From Accumulibacter sp. (GTDB taxonomy: Bacteria; Pseudomonadota; Gammaproteobacteria; Burkholderiales; Rhodocyclaceae), in NCBI GenBank assembly GCA_031257115.1, contig JAIRPF010000026.1:1-33046 (forward strand): a stretch of DNA of 33,046 bases, read 5' to 3'. Below, in pieces: positions 14,469 through 25,494 of this stretch (its first letter is position 1; each line of letters opens with the position of its first letter). Below the pieces are notes generated by a model that was not told the DNA's origin, did not search any database, and saw only the letters and a program-made list of their open reading frames with translations. A program made the position numbers and the translations under genes.

Positions 14469-15804
14469 ATGATTGGCGTAATCGGCATCATCCTGTCTCT
14501 CGGCCTGCTCATGTACCTCGCGTACCGGGGCATCACCGTTCTCATCCTGGCTCCGATACTCGCGCTGGTACGTGTTCATGCCCAACCTGGCCAACTATGA
14601 GCATGTTCTTCCCCGTCTTCCTGCTCGGCGCGGTATTCGGCAAGGTGATGGAAGACACCGGCTCGGCCAAGGCCATCGCGCGCGACATCACCCCGCGCGT
14701 CGGCAAGGAGCGCGTCATCCTGGCCGTCGTGATTTCCTGCGGCATCCTGACCTACGGCGGCGTATCGCTGTTCGCCGTGGCCTTCGCGGTCTATCCGATC
14801 GCCGCGCACCTGTTCCGGGAAGCGGGCATTCCGAAGCGTCTGGTCGCGGGCTCCATCGCCCTGGGCGCGTTCACCTTCTCGATGACCGCGCTGCCCGGCA
14901 CGCCGCAGGTCCAGAACGCCATCCCGATGCCGTTCTTCAAGACGACCGTGTTCGCCGCGCCGATCCTCGGCATAATCAGTGCCCTCCTGATGCGCGGGCT
15001 GGGCGTCTGGTGGCTGCAAAGCGCGCCAAGAAGGCCATGACGGCTGGCGAGGGCTACGGGCTCCATCCGAACGAAGTGGTCAAGCAGTTCGACGACGCCA
15101 ACCTGCCAAGCCTTACCGTGGCGCTCATGCCGATCATCCTCGTCCTGATCCTCAACTTCGTTCTGAGCGGGACCGTCTTCTCGGCCGACGCAACAGGCTT
15201 CGACTACCTCAAGGCCAAGCCGTTCTCGACGAGCCTGGGCGCCGTGCGCGGCATCTGGTCGCTGGTCATGGCGCTGGTGGCGGGCATCATCTTCGCGGTC
15301 GCGATGAACTGGAAACGCTACACCAACGTCAAGGAGAGCATCAACGCCGGCGTGTTCGGGTCGATGCTGCCGATCCTCAACACCGCGAGCGAAACCGGTT
15401 ACGGCAACGTGGTGAAGACGCTTTCGGCCTTTGCCATCGTTCAGGCGGCCATGATGGGGCTTTCCGACAATCCGCTGATCACCTCGGCGCTCGCCACCAA
15501 CGTGCTGGCCGGCATCACCGGGTCGGCCTCCGGCGGCATGAGCATCGCGCTGGGCGCGATGGGCGAGACCTTCTACCAGCAAGCGATCGCCAAGGGCATC
15601 AATCCGGAAGTCCTGCAACGCGTGGTCTCCATCGCGTGCGGCGGCCTCGACACGCTGCCGCACAACGGCGCGGTGATCACCCTGCTCGGCATCACGCAAT
15701 TGACGCACAAGCAAAGTTACGCCGACATCGGCATGGTGTGCTGCGTCATTCCGGTGCTCGTCTGCGTGGTGGCCATCATTCTCGGCACGATGGGCGTGGT
15801 GTGA
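14469..15804 (+). pseudogene. GntP-family permease, frameshifted
   Basis: The start is well marked (GGAGG at 14455) and the first 33 codons read MIGVIGIILSLGLLMYLAYR and so on, a typical GntP start. A segment of roughly 15-20 codons then seems missing, and VFMPNLANY appears in a second frame (14572 on). The third frame takes over from 14597 (MSMFFPVFLLGAVFGK to ALLMRGLGVWW). The frame changes again near 15007-15020 and runs intact to the stop (AGEGYGLHPNEVV to VVAIILGTMGVV). GntP carriers import gluconate-like acids or 3-hydroxybutyrate with protons. The neighbouring CoA-transferase and SDR favour a hydroxybutyrate-type substrate. Codon-level similarity is high on each side of the breaks, so inactivation is recent or these are sequencing errors. 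Confidence 0.8.
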
Positions 15805-15813
15805 GTTTTCGCC

Positions 15814-15842
15814 CGGCGGGAACCCGGCATGGGTTCCCGCCG
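15814..15842 (+). terminator. Hairpin after the permease gene
   Basis: CGGCGGGAACCC and GGGTTCCCGCCG pair perfectly (12 bp) around a 5-base loop, 10 bases after the stop. The following CCTTTCGGCTTTCG is only weakly T-rich, so it may attenuate rather than stop transcription. Confidence 0.5.
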
Positions 15843-15874
15843 CCTTTCGGCTTTCGATTCGTTCAGGTGCGGAC

Positions 15875-17345
15875 ATGACTCAATCGACTCAAGCAAGCAA
15901 GATCGTTTCGGCGGCGGAAGCCGCGCGGGCTGACGCTGGTCTACGCCGCGGGGCAGGGCGACGGCAAGGATCGCGGACTCAACCATTTCGGCCACGACGG
16001 CTTGGTCAAGCGCGTCGTCGGCGGCCATTGGGGCCTGGCGCCCAAGCTGCAAAAGCTGGCCATCGAAAACCGGATCGAGGGCTACAACCTGCCGCAGGGC
16101 GCCGTCGCCCAATTGTTCCGCGCCATCGCGGGACATCAGCCCGGCGTGATTTCGCGCATCGGACTCGGCACCTTCGTCGATCCGCGCTTCGGCGGCGGCA
16201 AGATCAACACGATCACGCAGGACGAGCTGGTTCGCCTGATGGAGATCGACGGGCAGGAATATCTGCTCTACAAGGCTTTCCCGATCAACGTCGCCCTGGT
16301 TCGCGGCACCACCGCCGATCCGGACGGCAACATCACCATGGAGAAGGAAGCCCTGACGCTCGAAGGCTTGTCGGTGGCGACGGCGGCGCACAATTCGGGC
16401 GGTATCGTCATCGCCCAGGTCGAGCGCGTCGCCGACCGCGGCACGCTTAATCCGCGCCAGGTCAGGATTCCCGGCATCCTGGTCGACTACGTGGTCGTGG
16501 CCGAAAAGCCCGAATACCACATGCAGACCTTCGCCGAACAGTACAACGCGGCGTATGCCGGCGAGATTCGCGTGCCGATGTCGTCGATTCCCAGAATGGA
16601 GCTTTCCGAGCGCAAGATCATCGCCCGGCGCGCGGCCATGGAATTGCAGCCCGACAGCATCGTGAACCTCGGCATCGGAATGCCGGAAGGGATTTCCGCC
16701 GTGGCGGCCGAGGAAGGCATCGTCGACCTGATGACCATGACGGCGGAGCCGGGCGTGGTCGGCGGCGTGCCGGCGGGCGAGCTGAGTTTCGGCGCTTCCA
16801 GCAACGCCCAGGCCATCCTCGACCAGCCCTATCAGTTCGATTTCTACGACGGCGGCGGGCTGGACGTCACCTTCCTCGGACTGGCGCAGGCCGACCGCCA
16901 GGGCAACCTCAACGTCAGCAAGTTCGGTCCCCGGCTGGCGGGCGCGGGCGGCTTCATCAACATCAGCCAGACCTCGAAGAAAGTGGTCTTCGTCGGCACC
17001 TTCACCGCCGGCAAGCTCGACGTGGCCGTGAAAAACGGCGCGCTGAAGATTCTCAGGGAAGGCGAGACCGTCAAGTTCGTCAACGAGGTCGAACACCGCA
17101 CCTTCAGCGGCGAACACGCCGCGCGCAGCGGACAAACGGTGCTGTACATCACCGAGCGCTGCGTGTTCCGGCTGATCGAGGGCGGACTGGAGCTGATCGA
17201 GATCGCGCCTGGCGTCGACCTCGATCACGACATCCTGGCGAAGATGGATTTCGTTCCCGCGATCAGCCCGGCGCTGAAAATCATGGATCTGCGGATTTTC
17301 AGGGACGAACCGATGGGAATCCGGCGGGACATCGTCGGCGGCTAG
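15875..17345 (+). pseudogene. Acyl-CoA transferase (propionate CoA-transferase type) with N-terminal deletion
   Basis: Codons from 15875 give [17 protein letters not shown], the family's usual first residues. The sequence then jumps, in another frame, to [20 protein letters not shown] at about 15921, which in relatives lies some 30 residues further on. A deletion with frame change near 15915-15925, in a GCCGCG-rich stretch, explains this. From there to 17345 the frame is intact: [18 protein letters not shown], the second-half start [15 protein letters not shown], and the catalytic glutamate motif [13 protein letters not shown]. These class I enzymes move CoA between acetyl-CoA and short hydroxy or keto acids. 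An internal ATG at 16002 could give a truncated product, probably inactive. Confidence 0.78.
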
Positions 17346-17444
17346 GCGGCGGATAGTGATATTGGCGCGATCCGCATCGGGCCGCGCTCGCCGGGCCGAT
17401 GGACGCCGACACAGACACTGGACATTCAACAAGGAGAGGAAATC

Positions 17445-18239
17445 ATGGAAATCAAGGGCAGCGTGGCCGTCATCACCGGCGGCGGGAATGGCATCGGCGA
17501 AGCCGTCGCCAAATATCTTTCGCAAAACGGCGCCAAGATCGCCATCGTCGACATGGCGCAGGACAACATCGACCGCGTCGTCAAGGACATCAAGGACGCG
17601 GGCGGCGAGGCCATCGGCGTACAGGCCAACGTGACCAGCGAGGCGGATACGGCGAAGTTCATCAAGGCGGCCGTCGAAGCGTTCGGCAAGATCAACATCG
17701 TCGTGCCGTGCGCCGGCATCATCCGCGACGGCACGATGCTGGCGCTCGACAAGGAAACCGGCAAGGTGTCGCGCAAGCTGGGACTCGACAAGTGGCAGGC
17801 GGTGATCGACACCAACCTGACCGGCACCTTCCTCACCCTGCGCGACACCGCCGAGGCGATGGTCAACGGCGGCTGGCCGGGCCTCCTGGTGACCATCTCG
17901 CCGGTCAACAAGGTTGGCCAGGTCGGGCAGATCAACTACTCGTCGGCCAAGGTCGCCGACGCGCTGATGCCCAAGATCATCATCGGCGAATTCCACATGC
18001 GCGGCATCCGCAACATCCGCTGCGTCGGCATCGCGCCGGGCTACACGGCCACGCCGATGCTCACCGGCATGAACCAGGACGCGCTGAAGGCCATCGTCGC
18101 CGACGTGCACATCGGCCGGCTCGTCGAACCCACCGAAATCGCCCGCCTGATCGGCCACTGCGTCGAAAACGAAGCGATCAACGCGACGACCCTGGAAATC
18201 ACCGGCGGATTGTGTTACCCGAAAGGCATCGCCAAATAG
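17445..18239 (+). CDS. SDR-family dehydrogenase, probably of a hydroxyacyl substrate
   Basis: 264 residues, with AGGAGAGG before the ATG. A classical short-chain dehydrogenase: cofactor loop TGGGNGIG (residues about 12-19), Asp after the second strand (IVDMA), suggesting NAD preference, PCAGI in place of NNAG, and catalytic Ser and Tyr-x3-Lys in TISPVNKVGQVGQINYSSAK with the usual 13-residue gap. A 10-residue insertion, KETGKVSRKLGLDKW, precedes the conserved asparagine helix. The end, TLEITGGLCYPKGIAK, is typical of FabG-like or hydroxybutyrate dehydrogenase relatives. It is the only gene of the permease/CoA-transferase/SDR set that looks fully intact. 3-hydroxybutyrate oxidation is an inference from context. 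Confidence 0.85.
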   Translation: MEIKGSVAVITGGGNGIGEAVAKYLSQNGAKIAIVDMAQDNIDRVVKDIKDAGGEAIGVQANVTSEADTAKFIKAAVEAFGKINIVVPCAGIIRDGTMLALDKETGKVSRKLGLDKWQAVIDTNLTGTFLTLRDTAEAMVNGGWPGLLVTISPVNKVGQVGQINYSSAKVADALMPKIIIGEFHMRGIRNIRCVGIAPGYTATPMLTGMNQDALKAIVADVHIGRLVEPTEIARLIGHCVENEAINATTLEITGGLCYPKGIAK

Positions 18240-18280
18240 ACGACCCGCGCCGCGAAGGCGGGCGCGGAACATGACCTTGG

Positions 18281-18315
18281 AAACGGAGCGCGGGCAGGAT
18301 GTCCGCGCTCCGTTT
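18281..18315. repeat. Short R3-type hairpin after the SDR gene
   Basis: AAACGGAGCGCGG and CCGCGCTCCGTTT pair perfectly around 9 bases. It shares GGAGCGCGGGC with the R3 repeat at 10615-10683. There is no T tract, so a terminator role is uncertain. Confidence 0.6.
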
Positions 18316-18388
18316 CGCATGTCTGTCCGGACTGAAAACGCCCCTGTCATTCCAACAAAAATCCCCATTATCCTCACGTCTCCCCTCC

Positions 18389-18480
18389 CGTCATTCCCGC
18401 GAAAGCGGAAATCCAGCGCGTGGAACTCCGGCGCGGAGCGCCGCTGTTTTTTGCCTCCCTCAAAAGAGAGGATTCATTCC
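18389..18480. repeat. R1 half copy joined to an R2 fragment
   Basis: CGTCATTCCCGCGAAAGCGG then AAATCCAG, the hairpin GGCGCGGAGCGCC and CCTCCCTCAAAAGAGAGG. The gap 18240-18717 has no gene; its last 100 bases are AT-rich and probably hold the sbp promoter. Confidence 0.65.
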
Positions 18481-18622
18481 AGCGCGCTGCGCGCGAATAG
18501 GCGAGCGCGCTCGTCCCGTGGATTTTCCGCTGATGGGCATTGAAACGGGCCACACGTGTATCACTCGATCCGGTTCTGAAGCGAACCGTATGCCTCGTCG
18601 CTTTCCGCCACTTCGTTCATAT

Positions 18623-18668
18623 TTATTTTATTCTAAGAAAATAAGTTTTTATTCGTGGTAAATATAAA
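18623..18668 (+). promoter_or_regulatory. AT-rich regulatory region before the sulfate operon
   Basis: TTATTTT and AAAATAA form an inverted repeat (18623-18644) and TATAAA (18663-18668) could be the -10 box. No good -35 box is seen, which fits activator control. CysB is the usual activator of such operons but is not shown by the sequence. Confidence 0.35.
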
Positions 18669-18717
18669 CACAGCCCATTTAGACTGAGCGCTCTCCAACT
18701 TTCGTGAGGATCGCGCC

Positions 18718-19806
18718 ATGTCCAGCAAGAAAAAACAGTTTCACTTCCCCCGCCTTTTCGGTTTGACGCATCATGCGCGGCAGGTTGCGCCCAGGGCGGG
18801 ATCCGGGTGGTTCCGGATTTTTGCCGGTTTGGCGGGCGCGCTTCTGGGCGCCGCGGCATACGCCGGCTCCCATGAGCTGCTGAACGTCTCGTATGACCCG
18901 ACACGCGAGCTTTACCGCGCGTACAACGAGGCATTCCAGAAGCATTACAAGGCGCTGACGGGCGACGATGTCACCGTCAAGCAATCGCACGGCGGCTCTG
19001 GCGGTCAGGCGCGGAGCGTGATCGACGGTCTGGAAGCCGACGTGGTGACGCTGGCGCTGGGTTATGACATCGATGCCATCGTCGAAAAAACGAACAAGAT
19101 CGCCGGAAACTGGCAATCCCGCCTGCCGCACAACAGCGCCCCCTATACCTCGACCATCGTTTTCCTGGTGCGGGCGGGCAACCCGAAGAAAATCAGGGAC
19201 TGGGACGACCTCGTCAAAAGCGATGTCAAAGTCATCACTCCCGATCCGAAAACATCGGGCGGCGCGCGCTGGAATTATCTCGCCGCGTGGGGGTACGCGC
19301 TGAAAAAATACGGTTCCGAGGACAAGGCGCGGGCATTCGTCGCGCAACTTTACAAAAACGTCCCCGTACTGGATTCCGGCGCGCGCGGCTCGACAAACAC
19401 TTTTGTGCAGCGCGGGCTGGGCGACGTTTTGCTGGCATGGGAAAACGAGGCCTTTCTGGTCATCAACGAATTGGGCAAGGGCAAATTTGAAATCGTCATC
19501 CCCTCGCTTTCGATTCTCGCGGAACCCACGGTGAGCGTGGTCGATGAAGTCGTCAGGAAAAAAGGCACGGCGAAAGTCGCCGAAGAGTATCTGAAGTACC
19601 TTTACTCGCCGGAAGGCCAGACCATCGCCGCCCGCAATTATTACCGCCCGACATCGCCCGAGGTCGCCCGCGCTTTCACGGCACAGTTTCCCGCGCTGGA
19701 ACTGATTTCGATCGACGGCGAATTCGGCGGCTGGCAGGCGGCGCAAAAGAAGCACTTCTCGGACGGCGGCGAATTCGACCTGATTTTCAAGAATCTGAGA
19801 AAGTAA
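18718..19806 (+). CDS. sbp: Sulfate/thiosulfate-binding periplasmic protein
   Basis: 362 residues, GAGGA before the ATG. The signal peptide is long: a 30-residue basic leader, then [15 protein letters not shown] with cleavage likely after AYA. The mature protein has the sulfate-binding family features [80 protein letters not shown] and [10 protein letters not shown]. It delivers sulfate to the CysTWA importer, whose genes follow directly: the permease ATG is 3 bases after this stop. Whether it prefers sulfate or thiosulfate cannot be told from the sequence. Confidence 0.93.
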   Translation: MSSKKKQFHFPRLFGLTHHARQVAPRAGSGWFRIFAGLAGALLGAAAYAGSHELLNVSYDPTRELYRAYNEAFQKHYKALTGDDVTVKQSHGGSGGQARSVIDGLEADVVTLALGYDIDAIVEKTNKIAGNWQSRLPHNSAPYTSTIVFLVRAGNPKKIRDWDDLVKSDVKVITPDPKTSGGARWNYLAAWGYALKKYGSEDKARAFVAQLYKNVPVLDSGARGSTNTFVQRGLGDVLLAWENEAFLVINELGKGKFEIVIPSLSILAEPTVSVVDEVVRKKGTAKVAEEYLKYLYSPEGQTIAARNYYRPTSPEVARAFTAQFPALELISIDGEFGGWQAAQKKHFSDGGEFDLIFKNLRK

Positions 19807-19809
19807 TCC

Positions 19810-20676
19810 ATGCTTGATGTGACCGGAATCGCGGCGCCCGGAGCGTGGGCCAAAACCGGCAATACATCCTTGCCGGGATTTGGGCTGACGCTTGGGCTGT
19901 CGCTGACTTATCTGAGCCTGCTGCTCGTCATTCCGCTGGCGGCGCTCGCGCTCTACACGGCCAGGCTGTCGCTTCCGGAATATTGGGCAATCCTCGCGGA
20001 TGAGCGCGTATCCAGCGCTTTTTGCGTCTCGTTTCTAAGCGCCGGATACGCGGCGGTCATCAACGGTTTCTTCGGGTTCATCATCGCGTGGGCGTTGACG
20101 CGCTATGCCTTTTTCGGAAGGAAGCTGATCGACGCGCTCATCGACCTTCCATTCGCCATTCCGACCGCGGTGGCGGGTATCTCGCTCGCGGTGATGTTTT
20201 CACCGAACGGGATACTGGGAAAGATTCTGATGCCCCTGGGCATTGAAATCGCCTTTTCAAAAGCGGGTATCGTCATTGCGCTCATTTTCATTGGCCTGCC
20301 ATTCGTCGTCCGCACCGTGCAGCCGGTAATCAGGGAACTGGACCGCGAGGTCGAGGAAGCGGCCATGAGTCTGGGCGCGAATTTTGCGCAACGCTTCTTC
20401 AAGGTCATTTTTCCGTCCATTCTCCCGGCGTTGTTGACCGGTGTCGCCCTGTCGTTCGCGCGTGGAGTCGGCGAATATGCCACCATTATTTTCATTTCGA
20501 GCAACATGCCGTATGAAACGGAAATCGTGCCGCTCCTGATCGTCAAGAAATTATTGCAGTTCGACTATGTGGGCGCGTCGGCCCTGGGAAGCGCGATGCT
20601 GATTCTGGCGTTTCTGCTGCTTTTGGTCATCAACCTGCTCCAGTCATGGATGAAGCGCGACGGGAACGCGGCATGA
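19810..20676 (+). CDS. cysT: Sulfate ABC transporter permease CysT (CysU)
   Basis: 288 residues with six or so membrane segments starting at [17 protein letters not shown]. The coupling (EAA) loop that docks on CysA reads [15 protein letters not shown], followed by [23 protein letters not shown]. Other family marks are [34 protein letters not shown] and the late [17 protein letters not shown]. It forms the channel with CysW. The stop overlaps the cysW start (ATGA). Confidence 0.93.
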   Translation: MLDVTGIAAPGAWAKTGNTSLPGFGLTLGLSLTYLSLLLVIPLAALALYTARLSLPEYWAILADERVSSAFCVSFLSAGYAAVINGFFGFIIAWALTRYAFFGRKLIDALIDLPFAIPTAVAGISLAVMFSPNGILGKILMPLGIEIAFSKAGIVIALIFIGLPFVVRTVQPVIRELDREVEEAAMSLGANFAQRFFKVIFPSILPALLTGVALSFARGVGEYATIIFISSNMPYETEIVPLLIVKKLLQFDYVGASALGSAMLILAFLLLLVINLLQSWMKRDGNAA

Positions 20677-21509
20677 CCATCACCCTTATCGGTCGGGAAC
20701 CGCCGATCATCAAAACGGTACTGTTGACAGTCATGTTCCTTTTCCTTGGAGTGTTCATATTCATACCGCTGGTCACCATATTTTCCCAGGCATTTCAATC
20801 GGGACTGGCTGTTTACCGGAAAGCCATCGCGTCGCCGGAAGTATTGTCGTCGATCAAATTGACCCTGACCATCGCGGTTGTTTGCGTACCGCTCAATACC
20901 GTGTTCGGCGTTCTGCTGGCGTGGGCGATCACAAAGTTCTCGTTTCCAGGAAAAAGCGTTTTGACGACGCTCATCGAACTGCCGTTCGCGGTTTCTCCGG
21001 TGATCGCGGGACTGATGTTCGTTTTGCTGTTTGGCGCGCAAGGGTGGTTTGGCGAAACATTGCAGTCATGGAATGTCAAAATCGTCTTTGCCCTGCCCGG
21101 CATCGCGCTGGCGACCCTGTTTGTCACCTTTCCATTCGTCGCGCGCACCCTCATTCCGCTCATGCAGGAAATCGGCAAGGATGATGAAGAAGCCGCGCTC
21201 ACCCTCGGCGCGACGGGGTGGCAAACTTTCTTCAGGGTGACGCTTCACAATATCAAGTGGGGATTGCTTTATGGCGTCATTCTGACCAACGCGCGCGCGA
21301 TCGGGGAATACGGAGCCGTCGCCGTCGTTTCAGGTCTCGTTCGCGGCGAAACGACGACCTTGCCGCTGACCATTGGCATCCTGTTCGACGAATATGCTTT
21401 CAGCGCGGCCTTTGCCGCCGCGTCGCTCCTGACATTGCTTGCGCTCCTGACGCTGGCGCTCAAAACGATGATGGAACGGATGCTTGAACGGGAAAAAATC
21501 GATCGGTGA
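20673..21509 (+). CDS. cysW: Sulfate ABC transporter permease CysW
   Basis: 278 residues from ATG 20673, which overlaps the cysT stop by 4 bases; an upstream in-frame ATG at 20646 is less likely. Typical segments are [48 protein letters not shown], and the EAA loop [25 protein letters not shown], followed by [16 protein letters not shown]. It pairs with CysT in the inner membrane. The CysA gene starts 4 bases after its stop. Confidence 0.93.
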   Translation: MTITLIGREPPIIKTVLLTVMFLFLGVFIFIPLVTIFSQAFQSGLAVYRKAIASPEVLSSIKLTLTIAVVCVPLNTVFGVLLAWAITKFSFPGKSVLTTLIELPFAVSPVIAGLMFVLLFGAQGWFGETLQSWNVKIVFALPGIALATLFVTFPFVARTLIPLMQEIGKDDEEAALTLGATGWQTFFRVTLHNIKWGLLYGVILTNARAIGEYGAVAVVSGLVRGETTTLPLTIGILFDEYAFSAAFAAASLLTLLALLTLALKTMMERMLEREKIDR

Positions 21510-21513
21510 ACGC

Positions 21514-22584
21514 ATGGGTATTTCGATACGGCAAGTCCATAAGCATTTCGGTGGCTTCGTCGCCCTCGACGAAATCAACCTCGATATTCCCGAAGGAGAA
21601 CTGACGGCGCTGCTGGGGCCGTCCGGATCGGGAAAGACAACCCTTCTGCGCTGCATCGCCGGCCTTGAACGCCCCGACGCGGGTTCCATTCATTTCTTCG
21701 GCGAGAACGCGACGAACAAACCCGTCAAGAATCGTGGCGTGGGCTTCGTGTTTCAGCATTACGCATTGTTCAAGCACATGACGATTTTCGACAATGTCGC
21801 GTTCGGCCTGAGAATCCGTCCCCGCGCGACCCGTCCCGGCCGCGACGAAATCAGGGAGAAAGTCCACAAACTCCTGGCGATGGTCCAGATTGACTCGATG
21901 GCGCGGCGTTTCCCGGGCGAATTGAGCGGTGGGCAAAAACAGCGCGTGGCGCTGGCGCGCGCCCTGGCGGTCGAGCCGCGCGTGCTTCTGCTCGATGAAC
22001 CCTTCGGCGCGCTCGACGCGAAAGTGCGCCAGGAATTGCGGCGCTGGCTGCGGTATCTGCACGATGAAATGCACATTACAAGCGTGTTCGTCACCCACGA
22101 TCAGGAAGAGGCGCTCGAAGTGGCCGATCGAATCGTGATCCTTAACAAAGGAGCGATCGAGCAGGTCGGGACGCCAGAGGAAATATATGACAATCCAGTA
22201 AATCCGTTCGTCTATGAATTCATGGGCAGGGTCAATCTGTTCCACGCGCGTTTTCGGCGGAATGAATCTGGAGCGGAAGGCAAGGCGGAAATGGCGCCTG
22301 GGCAACCTCCGGTTTCGCTCTTTATCCGGCCACACGATATAGAACTGCAACGCCATGACGAAGACGGGAAAGGGATAGCGGCAAAAATAATTGCGCACAA
22401 GGTACTTGGCAACCGGGTCCGCGTCGAACTGCTCACTCCGGAAACCGGGGAAAAAATCGAAGCCAATATCGATAGAAAAACGTGGAGAGACTCGAAATTC
22501 AATACCGACGACAGCGTTTATTTCAGGATACTTGGCGCGAAAGTCTACAAACCCGACGCGACATGGAGCGACTATGTTATCTGA
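21514..22584 (+). CDS. cysA: Sulfate ABC transporter ATPase CysA
   Basis: 356 residues from ATG 21514; a TTG at 21484 would overlap cysW. All ABC motifs are present: Walker [11 protein letters not shown]-loop [12 protein letters not shown], signature [15 protein letters not shown], Walker [14 protein letters not shown], and the H-loop VTHDQEEAL. The C-terminal regulatory domain contains [12 protein letters not shown] and ends TWSDYVI. It powers sulfate import. Its last 11 bases overlap the start of cysH, which suggests translational coupling of uptake and reduction. Confidence 0.94.
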   Translation: MGISIRQVHKHFGGFVALDEINLDIPEGELTALLGPSGSGKTTLLRCIAGLERPDAGSIHFFGENATNKPVKNRGVGFVFQHYALFKHMTIFDNVAFGLRIRPRATRPGRDEIREKVHKLLAMVQIDSMARRFPGELSGGQKQRVALARALAVEPRVLLLDEPFGALDAKVRQELRRWLRYLHDEMHITSVFVTHDQEEALEVADRIVILNKGAIEQVGTPEEIYDNPVNPFVYEFMGRVNLFHARFRRNESGAEGKAEMAPGQPPVSLFIRPHDIELQRHDEDGKGIAAKIIAHKVLGNRVRVELLTPETGEKIEANIDRKTWRDSKFNTDDSVYFRILGAKVYKPDATWSDYVI

Positions 22585-23242
22585 AACGCTGCTGGCCGTT
22601 CTTGAGAATCTGAATGGAAACATTGCGCTTGCGTTCAGCCATCAGGCGGAAGATGTCGTGGCGCTCGCTCTTCTGAAACGCCATGTGAAAAGACCTTTCG
22701 GAGTCTTTACCCTCGATACAGGGAAAAACTTCGAGGAAACGAAGCCGTTTCACATGCAGGTCGAATCATTCTTCGATATCCGCATCGAGCAATATTTTCC
22801 GAACGCCGATGAGGTCGCGGCGCTGGAGGCCGATCTGGGCGAATGGGGCATGAGAGGCGGCCTGGACGAACGCAAGCGTTGCTGCCAAATCCGGAAAGTG
22901 AATCCGCTGCGTCGCGCGCTGTCCGGTAAAACGGCATGGTTGACGGGATTGCGCGCGGAGCAATCCATCACGCGCGAGCATATTGCCGAGATCGAATACG
23001 ACGGCGCGTTCGGATTGCTGAAATTCAATCCCCTCGCGCACTGGACCGCGCGGCAAGTGTTCGCTTATATCGACGAAAACAGGCTGCCCCTGCATCCGCT
23101 TTATCGGCAAGGTTTCAAGAGTATCGGATGCAAACCCTGTACCCGCGCCGTCCGGGACGATGAAGACGCGCGCGCGGGCCGCTGGTGGTGGGAAGCCCCT
23201 GAGCACAAGGAGTGCGGATTGCATATCAAGGAAGCGCGATGA
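22574..23242 (+). CDS. cysH: Adenylyl-sulfate (APS) reductase, thioredoxin-dependent
   Basis: 222 residues from ATG 22574. The two cysteine pairs that hold a [4Fe-4S] cluster are present (Cys103-Cys104 in [12 protein letters not shown], Cys186/Cys189 in GCKPCTRAV), together with the catalytic C-terminal cysteine in ECGLH (Cys214). This marks it as an assimilatory APS reductase rather than a PAPS reductase. The nucleotide-binding start is [18 protein letters not shown]. It reduces APS to sulfite with thioredoxin. This agrees with the lack of a CysC kinase domain in the CysN protein. It overlaps cysA at one end and cysD (ATGA) at the other. Sulfite reductase genes are not in the window. Confidence 0.93.
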   Translation: MLSETLLAVLENLNGNIALAFSHQAEDVVALALLKRHVKRPFGVFTLDTGKNFEETKPFHMQVESFFDIRIEQYFPNADEVAALEADLGEWGMRGGLDERKRCCQIRKVNPLRRALSGKTAWLTGLRAEQSITREHIAEIEYDGAFGLLKFNPLAHWTARQVFAYIDENRLPLHPLYRQGFKSIGCKPCTRAVRDDEDARAGRWWWEAPEHKECGLHIKEAR

Positions 23243-24117
23243 ACAAGCTCGAAAAACTGGAGGCGCAAAGCGTTTACATTCTGCGTGAAGCCTATAAATC
23301 GTTCAAACGATGCGGCATGTTGTGGTCCATCGGAAAAGACAGCACGGTATTGTTGTGGCTCGCCAAGAAAGCTTTCTACGGTCATGTCCCGTTCGACCTC
23401 ATTCACATCGACACAAGTCTCAAAATCCCGGAGATGATCGAATACCGGAACAAGATCGTCAGGGAATTGAAACTTCGCCTGGTCGTTGGGGAAAACAAAG
23501 CGGCTTTGTCCGAAAACAAAACGTTCATGAACGGCCTGGACAGGATAAGCTGCTGCAAGCTCCTGAAAACCGATGCCTTGAAACATACGCTCGACGGCGT
23601 TTGGGAACGCCGGATATACGATCCGCATCGCGACGTTTGGGAGACTTTTCCTTCCGCCGAACCTTATCAGGCGGTTATCGTCGGGGTCAGGAGCGACGAG
23701 GAGGGTAGCCGTTCCAAGGAAAGGGTTTTCTCCGCCCGCGATGAAAAAAGCGAATGGGACGCAAGCCGTCAGCCTCCCGAACTCTGGAATCTCTACAAAA
23801 CGGAATTCGCGCCGAAAACGCATGTCCGCGTCCATCCTTTGCTTGAATGGACGGAATTGAATGTTTGGGAGTACATCGACAGGGAAAAGATCCCCGTCAT
23901 TCCCATTTACTTTGACCGTGGGCGCGGGACTCGCTACCGTTCGCTCGGCTGCCATCCCTGTACCGCCCCGGTCGAATCGCAGGCAAAAAATCCCGCGGAA
24001 ATCGTCAGGGAACTGGTTGAAGGAAAGTTCCGCAATATCGCCGAGCGTTCCGGTCGCGCCCAAGACAAAGAAGGCGGTGGTACGCTTGAAATTCTGCGCC
24101 GGGAAGGATACATGTAA
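23239..24117 (+). CDS. cysD: Sulfate adenylyltransferase subunit 2 (CysD)
   Basis: 292 residues, start overlapping the cysH stop by 4 bases. CysD marks: [36 protein letters not shown] with the PP-loop [58 protein letters not shown], and [13 protein letters not shown] followed by [14 protein letters not shown]. It makes APS from ATP and sulfate with CysN. The CysN gene starts on the base after its stop. Confidence 0.95.
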   Translation: MNKLEKLEAQSVYILREAYKSFKRCGMLWSIGKDSTVLLWLAKKAFYGHVPFDLIHIDTSLKIPEMIEYRNKIVRELKLRLVVGENKAALSENKTFMNGLDRISCCKLLKTDALKHTLDGVWERRIYDPHRDVWETFPSAEPYQAVIVGVRSDEEGSRSKERVFSARDEKSEWDASRQPPELWNLYKTEFAPKTHVRVHPLLEWTELNVWEYIDREKIPVIPIYFDRGRGTRYRSLGCHPCTAPVESQAKNPAEIVRELVEGKFRNIAERSGRAQDKEGGGTLEILRREGYM

Positions 24118-25494
24118 ATGACCGACAAACCGCTGGAACGGATGGACATCGTCATTACCGGACATGTCGACCACGGCAAAAGCACGCTCATTGGCCGACT
24201 GCTCGCGGACACACGCGCGCTGCCCGACGGCAAGCTCGAAAGTGTCCGGCAGTCCTGCTCGCGGAATGGGCGGGTATTTGAATATTCCATGCTGCTCGAC
24301 GCCTTGGAGGATGAACAAAGGCAGGGAATCACCATCGACAGCGCGCGCGTTTTCTTTAAAAGCGAGAGACGCGAATATGTGTTGATCGACGCGCCCGGAC
24401 ATATTGAATTCCTGCGCAATATGCTGAGCGGCGCCTCCCGCGCGGTCGCCGCGCTCCTGGTGATCGACGCGCTGGAAGGCGTTGCCGAGAATTCGAGGCG
24501 GCACGGGCTTTTGCTTTCGCTGCTCGGAATCAACCAGGTCGTCGTGGCGATCAACAAGCTCGATCGCCTCGACTATGATGAATCCGCCTTTCGGCGGGTA
24601 AAAAACGAATATGAAGCATATCTCGATTCCCTGGACGTCAAGCCCGTTGCTTTCGTCCCCGTTTCCGCCCGCGAGGGGAAAAACCTGATGTATCGCGCGC
24701 CGGAGATGCCGTGGTATCAGGGAAAAACGATACTCGAGGTTTTGGAGGGGTTTCAAAATGCCCCGGTGGAAGAAGACGCGCCCTTCACGATGCCGTTGCA
24801 GGACATTTACCGCTTCAGCAATAACGACGATGACCGCCGCATTTATGCCGGGACGATTGCCAGCGGGAAAGTCAGACGCAATGATCTTGTTCGCTTTTTG
24901 CCTTCCAACAAGGAAGCGCATGTCAGGACGATAGAATCATGGAACGTGCCGGAAAAAACGGAGGCCACCGTCGGCGAGGCCGCCGGTTTTACGCTGCTTG
25001 AAGACATCTATGTCAGAAGCGGCGAGGTTCTCGTCAAGGCCGATGAGAATCATCCCGTCGTCGTTGCGACGAAAATCGCGGCCAGCATGATTTGGCTGGG
25101 TTCCGAGCCATTCTCGTTCGAGAGAAATTATCTATTCAAGCTGGGCAATACGAAAACACAGGTCCGGCTCGAAAAAATCGAAAGAATACTTGGCGATGCG
25201 CCGGATGGCGATTATTATGGATTGCGGCGCAACGAATGTGGAAATGTCATCCTGGGACTTTCCAATCCCGTGGCGCTGACAAGGTTCCAGGAAAATTTTA
25301 TCCTCGGACGCTTTGTAATCGTCGACGGATTCGATGCCGCCGGCGGCGGCATCGTGCTCGCGCCTCTCATCGATTCCGGACAAGACTCGTCGAAAACACT
25401 GGAATTCGAAGAAGAACTTTTTCTCCTGCTCAGAAAACATTTTCCGCACCGTTTCAGAAATTCCGGCGGCAATCATCAGGATTATTCCATTTAG
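24118..25494 (+). CDS. cysN: Sulfate adenylyltransferase subunit 1, GTPase (CysN)
   Basis: 458 residues. An EF-Tu-like GTPase with G1 GHVDHGKST (residues about 15-23), G2 region [21 protein letters not shown]3 DAPGHIEF, G4 NKLD, and G5 region [10 protein letters not shown], followed by two beta-barrel domains ([20 protein letters not shown]). It couples GTP hydrolysis to APS formation by CysD. The length matches stand-alone CysN; no APS kinase (CysC) is fused, in keeping with the APS-type CysH. It is the last gene of the operon. No clear terminator follows. Confidence 0.94.
   Translation: MTDKPLERMDIVITGHVDHGKSTLIGRLLADTRALPDGKLESVRQSCSRNGRVFEYSMLLDALEDEQRQGITIDSARVFFKSERREYVLIDAPGHIEFLRNMLSGASRAVAALLVIDALEGVAENSRRHGLLLSLLGINQVVVAINKLDRLDYDESAFRRVKNEYEAYLDSLDVKPVAFVPVSAREGKNLMYRAPEMPWYQGKTILEVLEGFQNAPVEEDAPFTMPLQDIYRFSNNDDDRRIYAGTIASGKVRRNDLVRFLPSNKEAHVRTIESWNVPEKTEATVGEAAGFTLLEDIYVRSGEVLVKADENHPVVVATKIAASMIWLGSEPFSFERNYLFKLGNTKTQVRLEKIERILGDAPDGDYYGLRRNECGNVILGLSNPVALTRFQENFILGRFVIVDGFDAAGGGIVLAPLIDSGQDSSKTLEFEEELFLLLRKHFPHRFRNSGGNHQDYSI

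Noticed and set aside
18281-18315. The hairpin after the SDR gene as a rho-independent terminator
   Set aside because: No T tract follows, and it shares its core with the R3 repeat, so it is listed as a repeat.
15717-18377. An 886-codon open frame on the minus strand
   Set aside because: It covers the CoA-transferase and SDR genes in antisense and has a composition typical of a GC-driven shadow frame.
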